A stretch of DNA of 64,000 nt from Olavius algarvensis Delta 4 endosymbiont (lineage in GTDB: Bacteria; Desulfobacterota; Desulfobacteria; Desulfobacterales; CAJINA01). Under the pieces are notes generated by a model that was given only the letters and a program-made list of their open reading frames with translations, was not told where the DNA came from and ran no database searches. Location of the stretch: positions 62,001-126,000 of the forward strand of contig CAJINA010000189.1 in assembly GCA_905176665.1 (NCBI GenBank). The letters run 5' to 3'. Below, one piece after another: positions 44,866 through 57,688 of this stretch; positions within the stretch are counted from its first letter, which is position 1, and each line of letters starts with the position of its first letter. The position numbers and the translations under genes were made by a program.

Positions 44866-45450
44866 CTAAGTCTCTACCAACCCCGGAAAATACTCCCCTT
44901 GCGGATCCAGGATTTTCCGAAACTGTTCCAGCAGAGCCGTTAAACAGAGGATCTTTTCGCTGCCGGTCTCAATGGATTGAGTCTGGGTTTGCCTGGAAGG
45001 GCTGATCGGCTGGTCCACATAAACTGATTTAACCACCGGGTAGCCTTCGTATTCATAATCAATACGGCCCAGGTGCCCCCTGGCGAACAGGGTTAGGCCT
45101 TGATCGGAAGAAGTCAAAATGTGCACCGCATAGCTTTTGACATGTGCGTCGAGACCTTTTCTGGGTTTGCGATTGCCGCGGGGATCGAAATGAAACCCCC
45201 TGGTCTTCATCCATTCCCGGGATTCAGAGAGTATCCAGCGGGCCTGGGGGATGGAAAACCCGAGATTCGCCACGAGATGTCCGCCGACGAACACAACAAA
45301 GGCATGCTCCACATAATATTGACGCGCATACCCGGCCTGTTGGCCGGCCAAGGGGTCCGGGGGTAGAAATTCCCGAGACCAGCGTTTCCAGCGAGCCAAA
45401 TTGATACTGAGCTTATCTGCCAACTCCCTGTTATTATAAAATTTTACCAT
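44866..45450 (-). CDS. MerR-like helix-turn-helix regulator, divergent from pfaA
   Basis: 194 residues. The N-terminal part (NNRELADKLSINLARWKRWS) looks like a MerR/HTH_17 winged helix in which the recognition helix is followed by REFLPPDPLAGQQ and YARQYYVEHAFVVFVGGHLV. The C-terminal half shows no ligand-binding motif I recognise. A strong promoter (TTGACA-17-TATATT) lies just upstream. Because it is divergent from the lipid-synthase gene pfaA across a 215-base AT-rich region, it is a candidate regulator of the pfa genes. Ends in TAG. Confidence 0.75.
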   Translation of the reverse strand: MVKFYNNRELADKLSINLARWKRWSREFLPPDPLAGQQAGYARQYYVEHAFVVFVGGHLVANLGFSIPQARWILSESREWMKTRGFHFDPRGNRKPRKGLDAHVKSYAVHILTSSDQGLTLFARGHLGRIDYEYEGYPVVKSVYVDQPISPSRQTQTQSIETGSEKILCLTALLEQFRKILDPQGEYFPGLVET

Positions 45451-45477
45451 ATAGCCTTCTTGCTAACTTGATATACT

Positions 45478-45506
45478 AATATAACAACTCTATTTTTTTT
45501 TGTCAA
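45478..45506 (-). promoter_or_regulatory. Sigma-70 promoter for the MerR-like regulator
   Basis: On the minus strand TTGACA (45506-45501), 17 bases, TATATT (45483-45478): 6 of 6 and 5 of 6 consensus bases. The spacer contains an A-tract. Confidence 0.7.
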
Positions 45507-45509
45507 TGC

Positions 45510-45538
45510 TTGCAAATATCCGGAATTAGATATATGTT
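45510..45538 (+). promoter_or_regulatory. Candidate sigma-70 promoter for pfaA
   Basis: TTGCAA (45510-45515), 17 bases, TATGTT (45533-45538): 5 of 6 and 4 of 6 consensus bases. It is back-to-back with the regulator promoter, four bases apart, so binding of one regulator could affect both. Confidence 0.45.
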
Positions 45539-45665
45539 TATACCCTTATGAGTGAAAAAATAGGGAGGTCTGCGTCTGCGCGGCACTCCTGGATGTGGTT
45601 TCAAACAGGATCCATTAACTGTATCAAATAGATAAGCAGCCATCCAGGCTGCCTTGAGGATAATC

Positions 45666-48600
45666 GTGGGCAAAACAAACAACGATCAAGATCAACCCCC
45701 TGTGCCGATCGCCATTGTCGGGATGGCCGGCATGTTCGCCAAATCTGCGGATCTAAAAGAGTACTGGCGCCTGTTGTCCCGGGCCGAAGATGGGATCAGC
45801 GAAGTACCGGCCACCCACTGGTCCGCTGAAGACTTTTTCAATGAAAACCCCAAAACACCTGATCATGTTTACTGCAAACGGGGTGGTTTCCTACCCGGGA
45901 TCTCCTTTGATCCGGCCGAATTCGGCATTCCGCCCTCTTCCCTGGAAGCAACGGATACGTCGCAACTGCTGGGACTGGTTGCCGCCAAGCTGGCCCTGAA
46001 AGATGCCGGGTATGACGACACCCGCCCGTTTGACCGGGATCGGGCCAGCGTTATCATCGGTGTAACCGGAACCCAGGAGCTGGTAATCCCCCTGGGCGCT
46101 CGCTTGGGACACCCGCTGTGGCGCAAAGCCCTCGATGCCGAAGGGGTGGATACGCAAACCGCCGACGCCGTCATCGCGCGCATTGCCGACGGCTATGTCC
46201 CCTGGCAGGAAAACTCCTTTCCCGGCCTGCTGGGCAACGTGGTGGCCGGACGCATCTGCAACCGCCTGGATTTCGGCGGAACCAACTGCGTGGTGGACGC
46301 GGCCTGCGCCAGTTCGATGAGCGCCATCAATCTGGCGATTCTGGAACTTGAGGCCGGACGCAGCGACATGGTCATTTCCGGCGGCATTGATACCCTGAAC
46401 GATATTTTCATGCACATGTGCTTTGCCAAGACCCAGATCCTTTCGCCTACGGGAGATGCCAAACCCTTCTCCAGCGAGGCCGATGGGACGGTGCTGGGTG
46501 AAGGCATCGGATTGCTGGTGCTCAAGCGCCTGGAAGATGCCGAAAGGGATAAGGACAGGATTTACGCCGTTATCAAGGCGCTGCGCTCTTCCAGCGACGG
46601 CAAATCGCAAAGCATCTACGCACCGCGCCCGGAAGGTCAGGAAAAAGCGCTGCGCCGGGCCTACCAGGCCGCTCAGGTGGACCCGGCCACCGTCGGACTG
46701 GTCGAAGCCCATGGTACCGGCACCCGCGTAGGCGACGCGGTTGAATTTACCGCCCTCAAAAACACCTACAACGGGAGAGATTCGATCCCGGGAGCCTGTG
46801 CCATCGGATCGGTCAAATCCAACATCGGCCATACCAAGGCAGCCGCCGGGGCGGCCGGTCTGATCAAAGCCACGCTGGCCGTGCATCACAAAGTGTTGCT
46901 GCCGACCATCAAGGCGGATGAACCCGACCCCAAGCTCGATATTGCCAACAGCCCTTTTTATCTCAGTACAGTCACCCGGCCGTGGCTGTTGAACAATGGT
47001 CATCCGCGCCGGGCCGCGGTCAGCGCCTTTGGGTTTGGCGGCAGCAATTTTCACATGGTGCTTGAAGAACACGAATCCCGGAAAACGGGTGTGGCCTGGG
47101 ATGGATCCATCCAGATTGCCGCTTTTTCGGGCCTGGACATCAACGCCCTGAAAACCCGGTTGGAAGCCTTCGCCCAGGCAACCGGCTCAGATACCAAACC
47201 CGACGACTATGCCCGGTTGTGTTTTGACACCCGGTTTGAATTCGACGTTGCCGCACCCTGTCGCCTCCTGATCGCTATCGAACGGGATACCGACCGGCAG
47301 GCGCTCCTGGCGGATGCTTTACAGGCCCTTGATGATAATCGCGACAAGGCCCAGTGGCAATCCGGAGACATCTACTTCAGCAGCGCACCGAAAAAAGGCA
47401 AGCTGGCATTCCTGTTTCCCGGTCAGGGCAGCCAGTATGTGAATATGGCCCGCGATCTGGCCTGTTGTTTTCCCGAGGCCCACGCGGCCTTCGAAACCGC
47501 CAATCATATTCACATCGACGGCACCCCGCTGGGTGAGCTGATCTTTCCACGGCCGGCTGCCGATCGCACGGAAACCGCCCAGCAGGAAGAGAACCTGCGC
47601 CGGACCGATGCGGCCCAGCCGGCCATTGGGGCCGCCAGCCTCGGCATGCTGAAAATACTGGAACGTTTCAACGTAGCACCCGATACAGCAGCCGGTCACA
47701 GCTATGGTGAACTGGCCGCCCTCTATGCCGCCGGGCGGCTGGACGAAGAGACCTTCTTCAGCCTGTCGGCCGACCGTGGTCGTTTCATGGCGGCCGCCGG
47801 TGACAACGACAGCGGGGAAAGCGGAACCATGCTGGCCGTGAAAGCCCCTTTGGAAGAAATTGACGCGCTTTTGGCTACCCTCGAGACCGACGTGATCCTG
47901 GCCAACCGCAACAGTCCGTCCCAGGGTGTCCTGTCCGGTTCTTCCAAAGGGATTAAAATTGCCCAGAAAGCCTGCCGGGAAATGAAATTCCGGGCCATTG
48001 AACTGCCCGTGGCAGCCGCGTTTCACAGTCATCTGGTTGAACACGCGCGCCAGCCGTTTGAAAAGTCTCTGTCTGCGGCAACCTTTGCCCCCGCCGTGAT
48101 CCCGGTCTTTGCGAACACTACCGGGGAGGCCTATCCCGAGAGTGAAGATAAAGCCCGGGCTACCCTGGGTGCCCAACTGGTCAGTCCGGTCCATTTCAAG
48201 GAAGAAGTGGAGAACCTTTACGCCGCCGGTGTCCGCACATTCCTCGAGGTCGGCCCCAAACCGGTGCTCTCCGGACTGGTGCGTCAAATCCTGAAAGGCA
48301 AAGAACACATCGCCGTGGCAGTGGACCAGAGCGGGGGCAAAGCCTTCGGTCTCAAGGATCTGGCCAAGGCCCTCTGCCGCCTGGCCGCGGCCGGGTACCC
48401 GGTCGACCTGCCCAAATGGGAACCTATGGACCCGGCGGATCGTAAACCGGTCATGGATGTACCCCTCTCCGGTGCCAACTTCAGAAACCCATCATCCGAA
48501 ACCGAAACCGGGCCCCAGAGCAAAGCAGAGAATCAAATCCGGAGCAAAGCATCGGCAGAAAACCCGACCATACCTGCAAAGCCGGCCGGCCCGGTGGCCG

Positions 48601-51600
48601 CACCTTCTCAACCGGCAGCGACCGCACCAACCCGGCCCGTGAAACAAACAACAACTGAAAGTGTCATGCAAGATCAATCTTCTCAAAATCCGCAACAGAT
48701 CAACATTGCCTTGAAAACCGTCCAGGAGGGCTTGCAAACCCTGCAGTCCCTGCAGATGAAGACCGCTGAAACCCACCAGAAATTCCTGGAGACCCAAGCC
48801 CAGGCCAGCAAGGCCCTGCAGCAGATGATGCGGGCCACCAGCCACCTGACGGGCTTTGGCGACCATGCGGATATCCCGGTACCGGAATTTCAGGTCTCGG
48901 CCGAACCCGGTGTCAAAACCACTGCAGCCAGCTTCAATACCGTCCCCCATCCCGAACCGCATCCAGCCACGGCTTCCCCCGCGGCACCCGCCCAAGCGCC
49001 CCCAGCGCCTGCTGGACCGGCGCATACACCTCAAAACTCGGCAGACCAACCGATCGGTGGCGCTCACGCCGCCGAAGACAAGGTATCCACAACCCTGCTG
49101 GACGTTGTGAGCCGCCTGACCGGTTATCCGACCGAAATGCTGAACATGGATATGGATATCGAGGCGGACCTGGGGATCGACAGCATTAAACGGGTGGAAA
49201 TCCTCTCCACCCTGGAAGAGGAAATGCCCGGTCTGCCTTCAGTCGGACCGGAAATGATGGGCAGCCTGAAAACCCTGGGGCAAATTGTAGCCTACCTTAC
49301 CGAAGCGGCGCCGGCCAGTGCCCCTCCAAAGGCGGCTGAGCCGGTCGCAGATGTGATTTCGTCGACTGCCGCCGCAACCCGGAACGACGTCCTGGGCACC
49401 CTCCTGTCGGTGGTCAGCGAACTGACCGGGTATCCGGCTGAAATGTTGCAGCCGGAAATGGATATCGAGGCGGACCTGGGGATCGACAGCATCAAGCGTG
49501 TTGAAATTCTATCCACCCTCGAGGAAAAAATGCCCGGCCTGCCGTCGGTCGGACCGGAAATGATGGGCAGCCTGAAAACCCTGGGCCAGATCGCCGATTA
49601 CCTGGCCGCCGATGCCAGACCCGGCCACACCCCGGCCGCCGCCCCACCTGCAGGGCGCCCTGCCGCTCAGGAAACAGTTGACCAGGCTCGATCCATCCAG
49701 GAAGTCCTGATTGCAACCGTCAGTGAATTGACCGGCTACCCGCAGGAGATGCTCAACCCCGAAATGGATATCGAGGCGGACCTGGGCATTGACAGTATCA
49801 AACGGGTGGAAATTCTCTCCACCATGGAAGAAAAAATGCCCGGACTGCCCCAGATCGGCCCGGAGATGATGGGCGATCTCAGAACATTGGGCCATATCGT
49901 GGCTTTTCTAAACGGGACCGTGCAGTCCGGTCAGCAGGCGGTTCCAGAAGTGACCGCAGCCGGCGCGGCGGCCGCCATGCCTCAAAAAGGTTCATCACCA
50001 AGCAAAGGTTCCGGGAAACTGCCGCCCAGGCGGATCATTGTACCTGCCCAAACACCTGCGGACAGACGTCCGCGCATTACCCTGCCGGCCGATACACAGG
50101 TATGGATCACCACTGAAAACCCCGGCCTCGCAGCTGCCCTGGAACGGCAGTTCAATTCTCAGAATGTTGCCACACAACTGATCGGAACAGACACAAGAGA
50201 CCGCATCATTGCCGGCGAAAAAGACATTGCGGATTGCGGCGGTTTGATTCTTACCGCCGGTGGAACCGATTTCGACGCTGATGTAAACGCCGTTTCCGAG
50301 CTTCTGGAGGCCGACTTCCTGCTGGCCAAAGCGGTGTCAGCGGACCTGACCGCTGCCCGGGAAGGGAGGACAACCTTTCTTGCCACCGTTACCGACCTGG
50401 ATGGTGCCTTCGGATTTCTCCGGGACAGGATCAACAACCCGGCCACCGGTGGTCTGGCCGCCCTGGCGAAGACAGCCGGCATCGAGTGGCCGCAGGTCCA
50501 TTGCACGGCTTTTGACCTGGATCCGGCCTGGCATGACTACGACGCAGCGGCCGCAGCGATAATAGCCGAATTGTTAACCCCTGATCCGACTCGACCGCGC
50601 GAAATCGGTCTGGCTGAACAGGCGCGCTACACCCTGACTGTTGAGACGGTCGATCCTGCTATAGGCAAACTGGATCTTTCCAGCAAGGATGTGGCGATTC
50701 TCACCGGCGGGGCCCGCGGAGTGACGGCCGCCGCAGCCATCGCCCTGGCGGAACAGACCGGTTGCACCACCATTCTGATTGGCCGCTCCACGCCGATGCT
50801 GTCCGAACCGCACTGGATCACAGACTTGACAGAAGAAGCGGCCATGAAAAAAGCCATTCTCGAATACCATTTCCAGGGCAAAGCCAGCCCCCGGGAAATC
50901 GAATCGGAATACAAGGCCATCGCCGCCGGACGGTCAATCAATGATACCCTCCGGGCTATTGAACAGGCCGGTCACAGCGCCGCCTACTTCGCAGCGGATG
51001 TCCGCGATGCAAAGCAGATGCGGGAACTGGTCAAATCCATTCGCACCGACTTTGGCCCGATCCGGGCCGTCATCCATGGCGCCGGGGTGCTTGAAGATCG
51101 GCTGATCTCCGACAAAACAGCCGACCAGTTCCAAAAGGTATACAGTACCAAGGTGGCCGGCCTGGCTTCCCTGCTGGCCGCGACCGCGGATGATGATCTT
51201 AAATACCTGGTGCTCTTTTCGTCGGTCAGTGCCCGGTGCGGCAACCAGGGACAGGTCGATTACGCCATGGCCAATGAGGTCCTCAACAAACTGGCGCGGG
51301 CTTATGCAACCGAGCACGGCAACTGCCGAGTAGCCGCCATCAACTGGGGCCCCTGGGATGGCGGTATGGTTTCTCCGGCGTTGAAAAGAGAATTCCAAAA
51401 AGCCGGTGTCGAGCTCATTTCTATCCGGGGGGGCGTCCAGCGCATGCTGCAGGAGATGGCCGCAGACGCCGGCACGCCGGTGGAAACGGTTATGGGGGCC
51501 GTCTTTGAGCCAACTGCCGGAGGCGACCTTTCCCCGGAAGACGACCTGAATCTGCTGGTCAAACACCAGGTGGACACCGCCGGTTACCCGGTGCTGGCCT

Positions 51601-52388
51601 CCCATATCCTGGCCGGACGGCCGGTGGTGCCTTTTGCCCTGATGGCTGAATGGCTCGGGCACGGCGCACTGCACGACAATCCCGGCCTGTTTCTACACGG
51701 TCTCGACGACATGCGCCTGTTAAACGGAATCAAGCTGGATGAAGAAAAGAAAACCATCCGCCTGCTGGCCGGTAAGGCTGTCAAAGCCAATGATGCATTT
51801 GCGGTAAACGTCCAGATCAGGAACGGCCGGCACCCGGACGGTTCCGAATTCATTCACTCCAGTGCCCGGGCGATCCTCACTGATCGGGAAATCCCCCCGC
51901 CGCGGTTGAACGGTGAGATGGATATTGCGGCCAAGCCGTACCCGCGCGATCTGAAAGAGGTCTATGAGAAAATACTCTTTCATGGTGACGGCCTGCGGGG
52001 TATTACCCGGATTGCCGGGTTTTCCGAGCAAGGTATGATCGCCGAGGTCGCTACCGCGCCCAGTCCCCTGAAATGGATTACGCAGCCTTTGCGCAGCCGC
52101 TGGATTGCGGATCCCCTGGTACTTGATTCCGCTTTCCAACTGGCTATCATCTGGTGCTATGAAACCCAGGGCGTGGTCTCGCTGCCCAGTTATGCCGCCT
52201 CCTACCGGCAATACCGCAACCGGTTTCCGGAAGGCGGTATTCGGGCCATTTTAAAGGTCCACCAGGTGACGCCCCATAAAATGACCGGTGATTTTACCTT
52301 TATCGATCAGGATGACGAAATCATTGCTAAATTGGAAGGCTATGAAGCCATTATGGACGCTGGACTGCAGAAGGCGTTTATAAATTAG
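45666..52388 (+). CDS. pfaA: PfaA-type PUFA/polyketide lipid synthase, KS-AT-ACP3-KR-DH
   Basis: Iterative multidomain synthase of 2240 residues that elongates and reduces an acyl chain on its own carrier domains. Domains in order: ketosynthase (about 15-470) with Cys214 in VDAACASS, His349 in EAHGTGT and His389 in NIGHTKAA; acyltransferase (about 580-890) with Ser679 in GHSYGE and His787 in AFHSHL; a Pro/Ala-rich linker; three ACPs with the phosphopantetheine Ser in LGIDSIKRVEIL at 1173, 1275 and 1377, exactly 102 residues apart; ketoreductase (about 1650-1900) with TGGARG and Tyr1866 in DYAMAN; and a C-terminal hotdog dehydratase-like domain with His1980 in LASHILAGRPVVPF. GTG 45666 has GAGG six bases upstream and is preferred to TTG 45654. 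Ends in TAG. The number of tandem ACPs is at the low end for Pfa enzymes, which often have five or more. Confidence 0.95.
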   Translation: MGKTNNDQDQPPVPIAIVGMAGMFAKSADLKEYWRLLSRAEDGISEVPATHWSAEDFFNENPKTPDHVYCKRGGFLPGISFDPAEFGIPPSSLEATDTSQLLGLVAAKLALKDAGYDDTRPFDRDRASVIIGVTGTQELVIPLGARLGHPLWRKALDAEGVDTQTADAVIARIADGYVPWQENSFPGLLGNVVAGRICNRLDFGGTNCVVDAACASSMSAINLAILELEAGRSDMVISGGIDTLNDIFMHMCFAKTQILSPTGDAKPFSSEADGTVLGEGIGLLVLKRLEDAERDKDRIYAVIKALRSSSDGKSQSIYAPRPEGQEKALRRAYQAAQVDPATVGLVEAHGTGTRVGDAVEFTALKNTYNGRDSIPGACAIGSVKSNIGHTKAAAGAAGLIKATLAVHHKVLLPTIKADEPDPKLDIANSPFYLSTVTRPWLLNNGHPRRAAVSAFGFGGSNFHMVLEEHESRKTGVAWDGSIQIAAFSGLDINALKTRLEAFAQATGSDTKPDDYARLCFDTRFEFDVAAPCRLLIAIERDTDRQALLADALQALDDNRDKAQWQSGDIYFSSAPKKGKLAFLFPGQGSQYVNMARDLACCFPEAHAAFETANHIHIDGTPLGELIFPRPAADRTETAQQEENLRRTDAAQPAIGAASLGMLKILERFNVAPDTAAGHSYGELAALYAAGRLDEETFFSLSADRGRFMAAAGDNDSGESGTMLAVKAPLEEIDALLATLETDVILANRNSPSQGVLSGSSKGIKIAQKACREMKFRAIELPVAAAFHSHLVEHARQPFEKSLSAATFAPAVIPVFANTTGEAYPESEDKARATLGAQLVSPVHFKEEVENLYAAGVRTFLEVGPKPVLSGLVRQILKGKEHIAVAVDQSGGKAFGLKDLAKALCRLAAAGYPVDLPKWEPMDPADRKPVMDVPLSGANFRNPSSETETGPQSKAENQIRSKASAENPTIPAKPAGPVAAPSQPAATAPTRPVKQTTTESVMQDQSSQNPQQINIALKTVQEGLQTLQSLQMKTAETHQKFLETQAQASKALQQMMRATSHLTGFGDHADIPVPEFQVSAEPGVKTTAASFNTVPHPEPHPATASPAAPAQAPPAPAGPAHTPQNSADQPIGGAHAAEDKVSTTLLDVVSRLTGYPTEMLNMDMDIEADLGIDSIKRVEILSTLEEEMPGLPSVGPEMMGSLKTLGQIVAYLTEAAPASAPPKAAEPVADVISSTAAATRNDVLGTLLSVVSELTGYPAEMLQPEMDIEADLGIDSIKRVEILSTLEEKMPGLPSVGPEMMGSLKTLGQIADYLAADARPGHTPAAAPPAGRPAAQETVDQARSIQEVLIATVSELTGYPQEMLNPEMDIEADLGIDSIKRVEILSTMEEKMPGLPQIGPEMMGDLRTLGHIVAFLNGTVQSGQQAVPEVTAAGAAAAMPQKGSSPSKGSGKLPPRRIIVPAQTPADRRPRITLPADTQVWITTENPGLAAALERQFNSQNVATQLIGTDTRDRIIAGEKDIADCGGLILTAGGTDFDADVNAVSELLEADFLLAKAVSADLTAAREGRTTFLATVTDLDGAFGFLRDRINNPATGGLAALAKTAGIEWPQVHCTAFDLDPAWHDYDAAAAAIIAELLTPDPTRPREIGLAEQARYTLTVETVDPAIGKLDLSSKDVAILTGGARGVTAAAAIALAEQTGCTTILIGRSTPMLSEPHWITDLTEEAAMKKAILEYHFQGKASPREIESEYKAIAAGRSINDTLRAIEQAGHSAAYFAADVRDAKQMRELVKSIRTDFGPIRAVIHGAGVLEDRLISDKTADQFQKVYSTKVAGLASLLAATADDDLKYLVLFSSVSARCGNQGQVDYAMANEVLNKLARAYATEHGNCRVAAINWGPWDGGMVSPALKREFQKAGVELISIRGGVQRMLQEMAADAGTPVETVMGAVFEPTAGGDLSPEDDLNLLVKHQVDTAGYPVLASHILAGRPVVPFALMAEWLGHGALHDNPGLFLHGLDDMRLLNGIKLDEEKKTIRLLAGKAVKANDAFAVNVQIRNGRHPDGSEFIHSSARAILTDREIPPPRLNGEMDIAAKPYPRDLKEVYEKILFHGDGLRGITRIAGFSEQGMIAEVATAPSPLKWITQPLRSRWIADPLVLDSAFQLAIIWCYETQGVVSLPSYAASYRQYRNRFPEGGIRAILKVHQVTPHKMTGDFTFIDQDDEIIAKLEGYEAIMDAGLQKAFIN

Positions 52389-52605
52389 AAACTATCTCAT
52401 AAAGCGTTTTTTGGCCAATCTCGGCGTTGGGCGCTAAATTGGCGAGTAAATCGCCCCCGTAAGGAATAGTGCTAATTGTAGGGCGGACCAAATCCTAGAA
52501 ATACTGCAAGTATTTACCACGATAGGCATTGGCTTCGCTGGCACCTCCGGTTCGAATATAGCACCCGCCGCACCTTGAACCAAAACCCGCATTCTGAGAT
52601 AGCTT
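52389..52605. repeat. MITE-like element, ACTATCTC/GAGATAGC family, copy C
   Basis: About 217 bases starting directly after the pfaA stop codon with AACTATCTCATAAAGCG, then TTTTTTGGCCAATCTCGG, AATACTGCAAGTATT, CACCTCCGG, CACCTTGAACCAAAACCC and ending ATTCTGAGATAGC. An internal CCCCCGTAAGGAATAG stretch resembles the hairpin at 58335-58372. Confidence 0.72.
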
Positions 52606-52628
52606 CAATTTCAATTTTAACAGCAGCG

Positions 52629-52919
52629 TCCGTTGATAGCGCACTCTTATCAACGGACACCCGTATTCCTCCTGGTCACCCCCTTTGTATCGCCTTCTAA
52701 TGTTTGCCCACGATCCTCCCGAAATCGCCTGTTATATTGACTTTCACCGGCAAAGGCAGTAAAAAGTTTCTCATTCTGATGGTTGCATTTCGCATTCAAC
52801 CATCAATGCGAGCATCCGTACTAACACCCGTTTAGTCTGTTTACGGCCTCATCCAGCGCACTCCCGGTCGGATGCAGAAAGACGATAAACTTCCGACCGG
52901 CTGTTGACCGGTAACAGCC
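52629..52919 (+). other. Hairpin-rich leader before the hybrid histidine kinase
   Basis: Four perfect stems follow one another: TCCGTTGATA/TATCAACGGA (52629-52638 with 52648-52657), TGATGGTTG/CAACCATCA (52777-52785 with 52797-52805), CCGGTCGGA/TCCGACCGG (about 52864-52872 with 52892-52900) and GGCTGTT/AACAGCC (52899-52919). No gene is seen. The last ends 20 bases before the kinase start. None has a clear U-tract. I recognise no known riboswitch in it. Confidence 0.4.
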
Positions 52920-52938
52920 CTGAAGGTGAGTCTGCATT

Positions 52939-55821
<2,883 letters not shown>

Positions 55822-55854
55822 AATTAGTTTAAGCTGGTAGGATGGTGCCGCAAA

Positions 55855-56035
55855 AACGAAATCCGAAACAAATTAGAAATTCGAATGACGAAATGACCAA
55901 AACAAAGGCATTGCTGCCATTTTCGTAAGACCGTATGACCGCTATTGATACCGTTTCAATCTTATATGGTTTTGTTTGTATTTTTCAGTCATTGTGATTT
56001 GCTTCATTTTGTTTCGAATTTCGGATTTGAATATG
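55855..56035. repeat. AT-rich palindromic repeat (AAATCCGAAACAAATT / GAATTTCGGATTTG)
   Basis: The ends CGAAATCCGAAACAAATT and TTGTTTCGAATTTCGGATTTG are inverted repeats across about 180 bases, with a second inner pair (AATGACGAAATGAC and GTCATTGTGATTTGC). Fills most of the 279-base gap between the kinase and helicase genes; no gene seen. Confidence 0.55.
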
Positions 56036-56100
56036 GCCAACGCATGTATATATGCTTAATTGCTAATTGCCGCCAAATATAGTTTAGAAGGAATTCCTGA

Positions 56101-57474
56101 TTACAGTTTTCGGTACACCTTATCCCGGGCGCGCGCCGCTGATACCAGGACATCCACATTCACATCGATATAATCGATGATTTTCGCCCTGCTCTTGCCC
56201 GGGGCCGGCCGCAGCACCCTGCCGATATATTGCAACACCCGGCCGCTGAAACGCACCGGCGTGGCCAGAAAAAGGGTCGTCAGGTTCGGGCAATCAAAGC
56301 CCTCCCCGATCAGTTGTCCGGTGGCTACCAGGATCTTGATATGCCCCTGATTCAGGCGGGTGATGATGTCTTTGCGTTCCTGGTCGGACCGATCACCCGT
56401 GAGGAATTCGCAGGGGGCGTCGTTGCGATATCTGATCAGGGACCACAGGGCCTCACAGTGTTTCTTACGGTCGGACAGGACCAGCGTGGTACCTGGGCTG
56501 GTAAGGGCTTCCCGGGCGACATCATCCGCAATCAACCGGTTGCGTTCGTCATCGGCCGTCAATTCCGACAGCATCCGGCTGTAGTCGTTCACCGGGTCGA
56601 AGTAAGGGGTGAAAGTGGTTTCCCGCAAATGGACGTCGGCGGTCAAAACATCACCGCTGTCCACCAATTGCCGGCTTTCGATTTCGTGGTGCACATCACC
56701 CAGGTGCCAGAAAATCAGCTTCGACAGCTTGTCCCGGCGATAAGGGGTGGCGGACAGCCCCAGCATGTAGCGGCTGTCGAAATGGGTCACTGCTTCCGTA
56801 AAGGTCCGGCTGGGACAGCGGTGGCATTCATCCACGATGATAAACCCGATCTGTTTGGCAATATCGGCGGCAATCTTGTACAGCGACTGGACCAGGGCCA
56901 CGGTGACAGCGTCCCCGACCCTCTTTTTACCGCCACCGATCAGGCCGATCTCTTTTTCGGGTATCTTTAAAAACGTCTCTATCCGGCTCATCCACTGGTA
57001 GGCCAGGTCCCGTGTGTGCACCACGATGAGGGCCGGTTGCCGCCTCTGGGCCAGCATAAACAAGCCCATGACGGTTTTCCCGCTGCCGGTCGGCGCACTC
57101 AGGGTTCCGAAATCCTTTGCCAGCATGGTGTGGACGGCCGTGTCTTGAAATGGTTTGAGTGTGCCGGAAAAGTTAAAGGCAACTTTGGGCAGTGTTCGCC
57201 GCTGGTCATCCAGCGTATACTGAAGGCCGCTTTTTCGGCAGAAGAGAATCAACTGCCGGAGATAGCCGCGCGGAACCCGCAACCCGCATTTGGGCAGCTT
57301 GCGATAGTAACGCAGGGTTCGCGGGGTTCCCCGGTTCCAGCGTCCCATGCGCGCGTTTTCCAGGTACTTGGGGTTTGGAATAGTTAACTTCTCGATGAGC
57401 ACATCCCGGATATCTTCGCGCAAACCCCGCAGCGAAAGGTTGTTTTTCAGTGTGATTTGAATCGGGGGCATCAT
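56101..57474 (-). CDS. Superfamily 2 DEAD/DEAH-type helicase (XPB/RadD-like)
   Basis: 457-residue DNA/RNA helicase. An N-terminal ~100-residue region (GRWNRGTPRTLRYYRKLP, CGLRVPRGYLRQLI) precedes the motor. Motifs: LSAPTGSGKTVMGLF (I), IIVDECHRCPS (II), MLGLSATPYRRD (III), VATGQLIGEGFDCPNLTTLF (V) and QYIGRVLRPAPGKSRA (VI). Similar to single-protein helicases of the XPB/COG1061 group associated with repair or defence. No nuclease domain is fused to it and no partner gene is adjacent. No ribosome site is obvious before the double ATG. Confidence 0.88.
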   Translation of the reverse strand: MMPPIQITLKNNLSLRGLREDIRDVLIEKLTIPNPKYLENARMGRWNRGTPRTLRYYRKLPKCGLRVPRGYLRQLILFCRKSGLQYTLDDQRRTLPKVAFNFSGTLKPFQDTAVHTMLAKDFGTLSAPTGSGKTVMGLFMLAQRRQPALIVVHTRDLAYQWMSRIETFLKIPEKEIGLIGGGKKRVGDAVTVALVQSLYKIAADIAKQIGFIIVDECHRCPSRTFTEAVTHFDSRYMLGLSATPYRRDKLSKLIFWHLGDVHHEIESRQLVDSGDVLTADVHLRETTFTPYFDPVNDYSRMLSELTADDERNRLIADDVAREALTSPGTTLVLSDRKKHCEALWSLIRYRNDAPCEFLTGDRSDQERKDIITRLNQGHIKILVATGQLIGEGFDCPNLTTLFLATPVRFSGRVLQYIGRVLRPAPGKSRAKIIDYIDVNVDVLVSAARARDKVYRKL

Positions 57475-57688
57475 AGGCGCGTGTCTGAGAGGATAGGTTA
57501 ATGAGCACAGCCGGCGTTGCCATGTCCGGCACAGATATCACCCTATGGTTGCATAAAAAACATGACAAGAAGGGTTACCAAGCTGACGATAAAGGCAATG
57601 ACGGCGAAAAGCCCGATACTTCCAGGATGTAACAGACGGTGTTTCTAAAGGATCGGGCTATTTTTGTCATATTTTTAACCCTTCGGGA

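Noticed and set aside
45891-47072. 393-residue minus-strand open frame
   Set aside because: Opposite the pfaA ketosynthase; the plus strand carries the complete catalytic triad.
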